From: Bacteroidota bacterium | GTDB taxonomy: Bacteria; Bacteroidota; Bacteroidia; Chitinophagales; LD1 | Reading direction: 5' to 3' | DNA: 5,287 nucleotides | NCBI GenBank assembly: GCA_023428205.1 | Contig: JAEYZB010000037.1 | Location: forward strand, 1 to 5,287 | Shown here: positions 1 through 5,287 of the stretch, in pieces | Position numbering within the stretch: the stretch's first letter is position 1 | How the letters are laid out: every line of letters starts with the position of its first letter | The notes under the pieces: model-generated | What the model saw: only the letters and a program-made list of their open reading frames with translations | Told to the model about the DNA's origin: nothing | Databases searched by the model: none | Position numbers and translations under genes: made by a program

Positions 1-605
1 AGTCTAAAGTGTCTTCGCTGAAACGCCAACTGCGTTTATCTTCCATCTCAGCGCCTATTTCCGGATATGTAAATAACTTTAGTTTGGAAGTAGGAAGTTT
101 TGTTTCGCACGGCACATTTGTTGCCGAAATTGTGGACATCAGCCGAATCAAAATGGTGGTGAAAGTGTTGGATAACCAAATCATAGAAATCAAACAAGGA
201 CAAAAAGTGACGGTTACACCGGACTTATATCAAGGCGATAAAATAGAAGGGAAAGTAGTTTCTGTGGCATCAAAGGCAGATGGCTCGAGACGTTTTGCTG
301 TGGAAGTAGAATTTTCGAACAACAAAGAAAATCCTCTGAGAGCGGGAATGGCAGGAAAGGCGTTGTTTGAATTTGGAGGCACGAAAAAGGCGATTATCAT
401 TCCTGTAAAATGCCTATTGGGCGGTACGCAAGAACCACAGGTATATGTGGTGAAAGATAGCGTGGCTTATCTGAAAAATATTGTGGCGGGAAATATCCAT
501 GATGGCTTACTCGAGGTGGTGACAGGTTTAGATACATCAGATGTAGTGGTGGAAACAGGACAGTTGAATCTGGCTGACCAAGCTAAAGTGCAAATCATTA
601 AATAA
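1..605 (+). CDS. RND efflux periplasmic adaptor subunit (membrane fusion protein), 5'-truncated
   Basis: This is the C-terminal 200 residues of a periplasmic adaptor that links an inner-membrane RND pump to a TolC-type outer-membrane channel. The frame is open to the window edge (first whole codon at position 3), so the GTG at 9 is an internal valine and not a start. Numbering from the first whole codon, residues 1-14 look like the end of the channel-contacting helical hairpin. The second lipoyl half follows, with the typical APISG at 17-21 and EVGSFV at 29-34. A beta-barrel domain spans roughly 44-115, including the family-like LRAGMAGKALFEF. The membrane-proximal domain runs to the end, with IIIPVKCLL and a closing VVETGQLNLADQAKV stretch. 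Full-length relatives are about 350-400 residues, so the signal peptide or lipoprotein signal, first lipoyl half and most of the hairpin lie upstream. It ends in TAA, 83 bases before the pump gene, and is probably co-transcribed with it. Substrate cannot be told. Confidence 0.92.
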   Translation, partial: SKVSSLKRQLRLSSISAPISGYVNNFSLEVGSFVSHGTFVAEIVDISRIKMVVKVLDNQIIEIKQGQKVTVTPDLYQGDKIEGKVVSVASKADGSRRFAVEVEFSNNKENPLRAGMAGKALFEFGGTKKAIIIPVKCLLGGTQEPQVYVVKDSVAYLKNIVAGNIHDGLLEVVTGLDTSDVVVETGQLNLADQAKVQIIK

Positions 606-688
606 AAACAGGAGGAGTGAAATGTAGAATGGGAGAATCAATTTTTTTCATCACACATTTTCAGTTTCTTATCTAAAATACACGAAAT
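606..688 (+). other. Adaptor-pump intergenic spacer with an AGGAGG and start-stop codon pair
   Basis: This 83-base spacer has no hairpin followed by a T-run and no TAnnTTTG promoter box, which fits read-through from the adaptor into the pump gene. It contains a perfect AGGAGG at 610-615. Six bases later comes an ATG (622-624) followed directly by TAG (625-627). A 15-codon reading frame could also begin at ATG 629 (MGESIFFITHFQFLI) and stop at 674-676, but there is no support that it is a gene. The bases just before the pump start at 689 are A/T rich without a Shine-Dalgarno motif. Confidence 0.45.
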
Positions 689-3600
689 ATGTCAATTACA
701 GAATTAGCCATAAAGCGTCCCTCGCTGATAGTCGTAATTTTTGCGGTACTCGGATTTTTGGGAATATTCAGCTACTCGAAACTAACATACGAGTTGATGC
801 CGAAATTCAATATTCCGGTAGTAACCATCACGACCATTTATCCGGGAGCGTCTCCATCGGAGGTAGAGAATTCCGTAACGAAAAAAATTGAAGATGCTGT
901 TTCCAACGTAGAGAATTTGGACAACATCAAATCCACTTCACGCGAAGGCGTTTCCATTATCATTTTGGAATTGAAAGCGGATGCAGAGGCAGACCTTGGT
1001 TTGCAAGATGCGCAACGAAAAATCAATACCATTTTATCGGACTTGCCGGAAGATGCGAAAACACCGACACTCGGAAAATTTGCATTAGATGATGCGCCTG
1101 TATTGCGTTTAGGGGTTACCGCCAAAATGCCACCGACAAAACTATATGCTGTGGTGAAAGACGATATTTCTCCTTCGTTGGCGAAAATTGAAGGAGCGGC
1201 ACAAGTGATAATTGTAGGTGGACAAGAGCGTGAAATTAAGGTGAGCATCAACCGTGAAAAAGCGGATAATTATAATGTCGGTATTATGCAAGTGGCGCAA
1301 GCCATTCGTAGCGCGAATATGGATTTTCCGACAGGAAAAGTAAAAGACGAAAGCGCGCAAAAACTCATTCGTTTGAAAGGGAAATATAAATCGCTGGAAG
1401 AAATCCGCGACCTGATAATTACAACTGATCGTCAAACGGGTTCACCGATTCGCATCTCCGATGTGGCAGATGTCATTGACGGAACAAAGGAAGTGAAAAC
1501 CTACAACCGTATCAATGGGCAAACATCTATCGGTTTGCTGATAAAAAAACAAACCGATGCCAACGCGGTGGAGTTGAGCGAACTGATAAAATCGGAACTT
1601 TCGAAAATTGAAAAAAACTACGAAAAGGAAGGTTTGAAATTTGAGGTGGCGGCAGATACTTCCGAGTTTACACTCGAGGCGGCTAATGCCGTTTTGTATG
1701 ACCTGATGTTGGCAATCGTTATCGTGTCTTTGTGTATGCTTTTATTCTTGCATAGTTTGCGAAATTCGTTAATTGTCATGGTGGCAATTCCTGCATCATT
1801 GATTGCCGTTTTTGTGGCGATGTTGATGCTCGGTTATTCACTGAACCTAATGACGCTTCTTGCAATTTCATTGGTGGTCGGAATCTTGGTGGATGACTCC
1901 ATTGTGGTCTTGGAAAATATTTATCGCCATTTGGAGAAGGGAGAACCGCGGATTGCGGCATCTATTAAAGGTCGTTCCGAAATCGGTTTCACCGCGTTGG
2001 GTATTACCTTGGTGGACGTGGTAGTGTTTTTCCCGCTCACACTCGTTGGCGGTGTCATTTCCGGTTTGTTGTTGCAATTTTCAGTGGTAATCGTGCTTTC
2101 CACGTTGATGAGTTTGTTTGTGTCATTTACGGTGACACCATTGCTTTCATCGCGTTTGGCGAAAGTGGAGCATATCAACACCAATAATATCTTCGGAAAA
2201 TTTATTGCGTGGTTTGAAAGAGGGTTAGATAATTTCACGAGTGTGTATATGAAAGTATTGCGCTGGTCATTGCAACACAAAAAAGTAGTGTTGATTGTGA
2301 CGATTATTCTGTTCTTCTCTTCGTTCCTTTTAGTGACAAAAGGTTACATCGGAAGTGAGTTCGTGAGTCAAGGCGATAGAGGCGAGTTTATCATCACATT
2401 GGAATTGCCGCAAGACGCTACCTTGGAGCAAAACAATGAAATGGTGAAACGCACTGAAAACTATCTGTTTGGCAGGAAAGAGGTGACAAGCGTACTAACG
2501 AGTGTTGGAACTACCAGTGCCATGGGCGCGACCAGCAACACAACGTATAAATCAGAAATTAACGTGAAACTCATTCCGATCGAGGAGCGTGACCAAGAAG
2601 CCAGTGTTTTGGCGCAAATCATTAAACACGATTTGGAAAAAATATTGCCGAATGTGAAAGTGAACTCTGCGGCTGTGAGTATTGTGGGTGGAGCAAACGA
2701 TGCTCCCGTACAAATTGCGGTTTCTGCGAATTCGCTTGATTCTGCGATGGTTTCTGCGAAAAAACTTTTAGGTTATATCAAAAGCTTGCAGGGAACTTCC
2801 GAAGCGAAATTATCCATTGAAGAGGCTAGCCCTGAAGTGACGGTGAATATTAACCGTGATAAAATGGCGGAGCTTGGATTATCTATGGATGTTGTGGGCG
2901 CAAGTATGCAATTGGCGTTTAATGGAAACAACGATTCCAAGTATAATGACAACGGAAAAGAGTACGATATCAATATCATCTTCGATGATTTCAATCGTAA
3001 GAAAGCGGAAGACGTGGCAAACCTGATGTTCCTGAACAATCGTGGCGAAAGTATCAAACTGAGCCAGTTTGCGACCATTTCAGAAAGTACCGGACCTTCG
3101 CAGTTAGAGCGAAAAAACCGCATCTCTACTGTAACCATTACGTCACAGGTGATTGGGATTTCCAGTGGTACGATTATCAGTCAAATTAATGAATACTTGG
3201 CGGCTAACCCGCTACCGAATGGAGTGTTTTATGCTTACGAAGGGCAATCTAAAAACATGGGAGAAGCATTTAGCAACTTAGGATTCGCTCTCATTGCATC
3301 TATTTTGTTTGTGTATCTGATTATGGTGGCCTTGTATGATTCTTATGTGTATCCGTTTGTGGTATTATTCTCTTTGCCACTGGCGGTAATCGGGGCCTTG
3401 CTTGCCTTGGCGCTCTCTTCACAACCTTTGAGTATCTTTTCTATGCTGGGAATGATTATGCTCTTGGGGTTGGTGGCAAAGAACGCCATCTTGATTGTGG
3501 ACTTTGCAAATCAGTTGAAAGCCAGCGGACATAGCACTCCGGAAGCCTTGATTATGGCAGGGAAAACACGTTTGCGCCCGATTTTGATGACGACTCTTTC

Positions 3601-3841
3601 GATGATTACGGGAATGATGCCGATTGCTTTGGCGACAGGTCCGGGGGCTGAATGGAAAAGCGGTTTGGCGTGGGTATTGATTGGTGGTTTGACAAGTTCT
3701 ATGATTCTGACACTTGTGATTGTGCCGTGTGTATTCCTAGTTTTTGACATTTTCAAACGCGAAGTAAAAAACAGCGAAGCGAAAGAAATCCTGAAAGGAA
3801 TTGATCTCGACAATCTGTCGATGGAAAGCGAAATAGTTTAG
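689..3841 (+). CDS. RND-family multidrug efflux permease (HAE1/AcrB-like inner-membrane pump)
   Basis: Proton-driven trimeric inner-membrane transporter that takes substrates from the periplasm or outer leaflet and exports them through an adaptor and a TolC-type channel. The 1050-residue length matches the HAE1 class (AcrB is 1049). It begins with the classic MSITELAIKRP, which fixes the ATG start. TM1 is about residues 10-29, followed by the first periplasmic porter loop (about 30-337). TM2-TM6 are about 338-483, TM7 about 532-551, the second periplasmic loop about 552-861 and TM8-TM12 about 862-1018. The proton-relay residues are present: D402 and D403 in TM4 (GILVDDSIVVLEN), K931 in TM10 (GLVAKNA) and R961/T968 in TM11 (RLRPILMT), matching AcrB D407, D408, K940, R971 and T978. 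The family-typical YPGASPSEVE is at the N-side. No frameshift or missing catalytic residue is seen. The adaptor gene lies immediately upstream and a terminator immediately downstream, so the outer-membrane partner must be encoded upstream or elsewhere. Substrate range cannot be read from sequence; the drug-efflux label is by family. Confidence 0.97.
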   Translation: MSITELAIKRPSLIVVIFAVLGFLGIFSYSKLTYELMPKFNIPVVTITTIYPGASPSEVENSVTKKIEDAVSNVENLDNIKSTSREGVSIIILELKADAEADLGLQDAQRKINTILSDLPEDAKTPTLGKFALDDAPVLRLGVTAKMPPTKLYAVVKDDISPSLAKIEGAAQVIIVGGQEREIKVSINREKADNYNVGIMQVAQAIRSANMDFPTGKVKDESAQKLIRLKGKYKSLEEIRDLIITTDRQTGSPIRISDVADVIDGTKEVKTYNRINGQTSIGLLIKKQTDANAVELSELIKSELSKIEKNYEKEGLKFEVAADTSEFTLEAANAVLYDLMLAIVIVSLCMLLFLHSLRNSLIVMVAIPASLIAVFVAMLMLGYSLNLMTLLAISLVVGILVDDSIVVLENIYRHLEKGEPRIAASIKGRSEIGFTALGITLVDVVVFFPLTLVGGVISGLLLQFSVVIVLSTLMSLFVSFTVTPLLSSRLAKVEHINTNNIFGKFIAWFERGLDNFTSVYMKVLRWSLQHKKVVLIVTIILFFSSFLLVTKGYIGSEFVSQGDRGEFIITLELPQDATLEQNNEMVKRTENYLFGRKEVTSVLTSVGTTSAMGATSNTTYKSEINVKLIPIEERDQEASVLAQIIKHDLEKILPNVKVNSAAVSIVGGANDAPVQIAVSANSLDSAMVSAKKLLGYIKSLQGTSEAKLSIEEASPEVTVNINRDKMAELGLSMDVVGASMQLAFNGNNDSKYNDNGKEYDINIIFDDFNRKKAEDVANLMFLNNRGESIKLSQFATISESTGPSQLERKNRISTVTITSQVIGISSGTIISQINEYLAANPLPNGVFYAYEGQSKNMGEAFSNLGFALIASILFVYLIMVALYDSYVYPFVVLFSLPLAVIGALLALALSSQPLSIFSMLGMIMLLGLVAKNAILIVDFANQLKASGHSTPEALIMAGKTRLRPILMTTLSMITGMMPIALATGPGAEWKSGLAWVLIGGLTSSMILTLVIVPCVFLVFDIFKREVKNSEAKEILKGIDLDNLSMESEIV

Positions 3842-3860
3842 TTTTTTCATTTGTTTTTTG

Positions 3861-3889
3861 AAAGCCCTCTTGAATAAGGGGGCTTTTTT
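3861..3889 (+). terminator. Rho-independent terminator of the efflux operon
   Basis: An 11-bp stem (3861-3871 AAAGCCCTCTT pairing with 3876-3886 AAGGGGGCTTT, one G-U wobble) encloses a GAAT loop. The 3' arm runs directly into a T-run reaching 3889. It starts 20 bases after the pump stop codon and separates the efflux operon from the DUF1761 gene. The 5' A/3' T flanks give partial symmetry, but no converging gene on the other strand would use it. Confidence 0.92.
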
Positions 3890-3977
3890 ATTTACAGGAA
3901 TGGGTGGAAAAAACGAGCAGGATTTCCATTTTCGGCAGAAATAAGCTTAGCTTCGCTTTAAATCAAAATTCAAAATT

Positions 3978-4472
3978 ATGTTTAGCTCACACACTCTCCT
4001 TGTCAATGCGCTTGCTGCGCTTATTCCACTTTTGGTTGGATTTCTTTGGTATAATCCTAAAACGTTCGGCAATGCTTGGATAAAGGCCGCGAAGGTGAAT
4101 CCCGAAGAGGCGAAAAATGCCAATATGGTTTTGGTATTCGGTTTGACGTATCTTTTTAGTTTTTTCATTACCGGGGCTTTAATTTCCATGGTTATTCATC
4201 AGGTATCTTTGTTTTCACTCGTTGCGGACCAATTGCCGGATTCTCCCGATCATCAGCTTATCAATTCGGTGTACGAAAAATTTAAAGGCAGCTTCCGCAC
4301 CTTTAAACATGGAGCACTTCATGGCTCTTTAGGGGGAATTATGTTTGCTCTCCCGATTATCGGAATAAATGCTCTTTTCGAAGGGAAAGGCTGGAAATAT
4401 ATTCTGATAAATGCAGGTTATTGGGTTGTTACTCTTGCTTTAATGGGCGGGGTTATCTGCCAGTTTGCTTAA
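3978..4472 (+). CDS. DUF1761-family small integral membrane protein, function unknown
   Basis: A 164-residue membrane protein with four predicted hydrophobic helices, at about residues 6-26, 50-73, 115-133 and 141-161. Recognition as DUF1761 rests on the motif at the end of helix 1 (LWYNPKTFGNAW, residues 23-34), which matches the family's WYsPxxFGxxW pattern. The C-terminal half also fits: HGALHG at 111-116, a NALFEGKGWKY stretch at 131-141, then an INAGYW segment leading into the last helix. No biochemical role is established for this family to my knowledge, and I assign none. The ATG at 3978 is chosen because helix 1 begins right after it and no in-frame start lies closely upstream; the leader is A/T rich (AATTCAAAATT) with no Shine-Dalgarno. 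It lies between the efflux terminator and the S20 promoter, so it is probably its own unit, perhaps with some read-through into rpsT. No clear promoter was found upstream. The paired histidines H111 and H115 near the membrane border are the most conspicuous polar residues. Confidence 0.85.
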   Translation: MFSSHTLLVNALAALIPLLVGFLWYNPKTFGNAWIKAAKVNPEEAKNANMVLVFGLTYLFSFFITGALISMVIHQVSLFSLVADQLPDSPDHQLINSVYEKFKGSFRTFKHGALHGSLGGIMFALPIIGINALFEGKGWKYILINAGYWVVTLALMGGVICQFA

Positions 4473-4497
4473 AAATGAGCGACTTCGCAGTAAATAA

Positions 4498-4517
4498 TTT
4501 GGTTTTTGAAAACTAAA
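4498..4517. repeat. Short inverted repeat within the rpsT promoter spacer
   Basis: TTTGGTTT (4498-4505) pairs with AAACTAAA (4510-4517) with one G-U wobble around a four-base loop TTGA. The dyad covers the -33 box and most of the spacer of the predicted rpsT promoter and is followed by a short T stretch (4518-4520). It could be a weak terminator for the DUF1761 gene, a protein-binding site, or chance in A/T-rich DNA. Confidence 0.35.
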
Positions 4518-4528
4518 TTTTATGTTTG
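4498..4528 (+). promoter_or_regulatory. Bacteroidota-type promoter for rpsT
   Basis: A TTTG at 4498-4501 (the -33 box) is followed after 19 bases by TATGTTTG at 4521-4528, an exact match to the Bacteroidota -7 consensus TAnnTTTG. Transcription would start a few bases downstream, around 4531-4536, leaving a leader of only about 14-19 bases before the rpsT ATG at 4550. The match and spacing are seen directly; the start point is inferred. A second TTTG at 4505-4508 is too close (12 bases) to serve as the -33 box. Confidence 0.68.
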
Positions 4529-4549
4529 CAGTCCCAAAAAAGAAAAATA

Positions 4550-4807
4550 ATGGCGCATCATAAGTCTGCATTTAAGAGAATTCGTCAAACAGCTAAAAGA
4601 CGTTTAGCTAACCGGTACTATGCAAAAACTACTCGTAATGCCATTCGTGCGTTACGTGCTACGAAAGAAGCAGGTGAAGCGGAAACAAAATTGCCTAAAG
4701 TATTTGCAATGTTGGATAAATTGGCAAAACGCGGATATATCCATAAAAACAAAGCAGGTAACTTGAAATCTAAATTGACTTTGAAAGTTACTTCATTGAA
4801 AAAATAA
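4550..4807 (+). CDS. rpsT: 30S ribosomal protein S20 (bS20)
   Basis: S20 is a primary 16S rRNA-binding protein that sits at the bottom of the 30S body and helps early assembly. The 85-residue, lysine/arginine-rich, all-helical protein has the family signatures: AHHKSAFKRIRQTAKRRLANR at the N-terminus (residues 2-22 region), KTTRNAIRALR at 26-36, LPKVFAMLDKLAKRG at 48-62 and IHKNKAGNLKSKL at 64-76. Length fits the usual 83-90. The start is the ATG at 4550 and not the in-frame TTG at 4526: the family begins MA(N/H)HKSA, and the TTG lies inside the predicted -7 promoter box. The leader just before the start is almost pure A (CCAAAAAAGAAAAATA) without a Shine-Dalgarno, usual for highly expressed Bacteroidota genes. 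It is monocistronic, bounded by its own promoter and terminator. In E. coli S20 represses its own translation; the very short leader here leaves little room for such a structure. Confidence 0.97.
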   Translation: MAHHKSAFKRIRQTAKRRLANRYYAKTTRNAIRALRATKEAGEAETKLPKVFAMLDKLAKRGYIHKNKAGNLKSKLTLKVTSLKK

Positions 4808-4829
4808 TTCGTTACTGAAATTATAATTT

Positions 4830-4866
4830 AAAATCCTCTGCAAAAAATGCGGAGGATTTTTGTTTT
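4830..4866 (+). terminator. Rho-independent terminator of rpsT
   Basis: A 12-bp stem (4830-4841 AAAATCCTCTGC with 4849-4860 GCGGAGGATTTT, one G-U wobble) encloses an A-rich seven-base loop (4842-4848). The 3' arm ends in a T-run broken by one G (to 4866). It begins 22 bases after the rpsT stop and is the strongest hairpin noticed in the window. Confidence 0.93.
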
Positions 4867-4887
4867 ATGCCATTTTATATCACTTTT

Positions 4888-4940
4888 ACTTACGGGACTT
4901 CGATAAACTCAGTACATCGCTTATGACTTTCCACTTACGA
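4888..4940. repeat. Repeat-like intergenic stretch between rpsT and the flippase gene
   Basis: ACTTACG occurs at 4888-4894 and again at 4933-4939, 45 bases apart. Between them is GACTTCGATAAACTCAGT (4896-4913), which resembles the CTTCGACAAGCTCAG-type short intergenic repeats I recall from many bacterial genomes. Only one degenerate copy is in this window, so repeat status is an inference. No TAnnTTTG promoter box was found here for the downstream gene. Confidence 0.3.
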
Positions 4941-4954
4941 CTAAATAGTACACC

Positions 4955-5287
4955 ATGGGCGTAGTAAAACGGCAAGGAATTAAAAATGCCATCAGTTCCT
5001 ATTTCGGAATTTTGATTGGTTTTGTCAGCCTCGTGATTATTCAGCCGAAATTTCTTTCTCCCGAAGTAATCGGTCTTTGTCGTGCGCTATTTGCTTTTTC
5101 TACACTTATCGCTACGCTCATTCCGCTTGGTTCGCCCAATATTATCGTCAAATATTTCCCCAAATTCTTTGACCGCGATAAAAAACACCATGGCTTTTTC
5201 GGGTTCATTCTATTGTATCCGCTTGTGGGAGGATTGATTACCTTTTTACTATTGCTGATTTTCAAAGACGATATTATTGCCAAATAC
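4955..5287 (+). CDS. Polysaccharide/oligosaccharide flippase-like membrane protein (MATE/MOP superfamily), 3'-truncated
   Basis: The frame opens at ATG 4955 and stays open for 111 codons to the window edge, where the gene is cut. The N-terminus MGVVKRQGIKNAISSYFG is the typical opening of Bacteroidota lipopolysaccharide or polysaccharide biosynthesis proteins of the Wzx type: a basic cytoplasmic lead, then TM1 at about residues 14-31. A short loop, KFLSPEVIGLCRALFAF (32-48), leads into TM2 (about 44-60). IPLGSPNIIVKYFP (56-69) follows, then a charged cytoplasmic loop DRDKKHH (73-79) and TM3 (about 81-103). Members usually have 12-14 helices and about 430-500 residues, so roughly a quarter is visible. 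They move lipid-linked sugar units across the inner membrane for surface polysaccharide assembly, but the substrate here is unknown and other MOP-superfamily roles are possible. No Shine-Dalgarno precedes the start. The gene follows the rpsT terminator and should have its own promoter, which I could not identify. Confidence 0.82.
   Translation, partial: MGVVKRQGIKNAISSYFGILIGFVSLVIIQPKFLSPEVIGLCRALFAFSTLIATLIPLGSPNIIVKYFPKFFDRDKKHHGFFGFILLYPLVGGLITFLLLLIFKDDIIAKY

Noticed and set aside
9..11. GTG as start of a 198-residue protein
   Set aside because: The frame is open upstream and the encoded domains begin in mid-adaptor, so this is a truncated gene and the GTG is internal.
629..676. 15-codon open frame (MGESIFFITHFQFLI) between adaptor and pump
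   Set aside because: Too short to judge, spacing from AGGAGG is long (13 bases), and nothing marks it as a real peptide; kept only as part of the spacer note.
838..2280. Several minus-strand open frames of 61-137 codons opposite the pump gene
   Set aside because: They overlap one another and the conserved pump coding sequence, have no recognisable motifs, and arise as antisense shadows.
2773..3813. Further minus-strand open frames (2773-3138, 3511-3813) inside the pump gene
   Set aside because: Same reasoning: fully inside a well-supported gene and without family-like sequence.
3948..3955. TAGCTTCG as a -7 promoter box for the DUF1761 gene
   Set aside because: It has one mismatch to TAnnTTTG and no TTTG at a suitable distance upstream.
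3947..4189. Minus-strand 80-codon frame over the start of the DUF1761 gene
   Set aside because: Antisense to a gene with clear family motifs and membrane helices; no protein-like signature of its own.
4526..4549. TTG start giving an eight-residue extension of S20
   Set aside because: The TTG lies within the predicted -7 promoter box, and the conserved S20 N-terminus begins at ATG 4550.
5041..5283. Minus-strand 80-codon frame at the window end
   Set aside because: The + strand frame from 4955 is open to the edge and encodes a recognisable flippase N-terminus; the minus frame is its shadow.

Overview
The window reads as chromosomal DNA of a member of the Bacteroidota (Bacteroidetes), genus not resolved. 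Three things point there. The genes lack Shine-Dalgarno sequences and have A/T-rich leaders instead. A promoter of the Bacteroidota type (TTTG, 19-base spacer, TAnnTTTG) lies just before the gene for ribosomal protein S20. The efflux, S20 and flippase proteins also resemble Bacteroidota versions, which is a judgement from memory and not from a search. Base composition is moderate, somewhat A+T rich.

Layout, all on the + strand. Positions 1-605 hold the 3' part of a periplasmic adaptor (membrane fusion protein) of a tripartite efflux pump. After 83 bases, 689-3841 holds the complete inner-membrane RND pump (1050 aa, HAE1/AcrB-like). A strong intrinsic terminator at 3861-3889 closes this operon. 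Positions 3978-4472 encode a four-helix membrane protein of the DUF1761 type, function unknown. A Bacteroidota-type promoter at 4498-4528 then drives rpsT (4550-4807, 30S protein S20), which ends in its own terminator (4830-4866). From 4955 to the window end is the first 111 codons of a polysaccharide/oligosaccharide flippase-like (MATE/MOP superfamily) membrane protein, cut by the window edge.

How the parts relate: adaptor and pump form one functional unit that, with a TolC-type outer-membrane channel not present here, would export drugs or other amphiphilic compounds using the proton gradient. The other three genes look like separate transcription units with no evident functional link to the pump or to each other.

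I see no mobile element, CRISPR array, RNA gene or new multi-gene system. The items worth a second look are small: a start-stop codon pair behind a perfect AGGAGG between adaptor and pump, a dyad inside the S20 promoter spacer, a repeat-like intergenic stretch before the flippase, and a short in-frame repeat in the pump gene.
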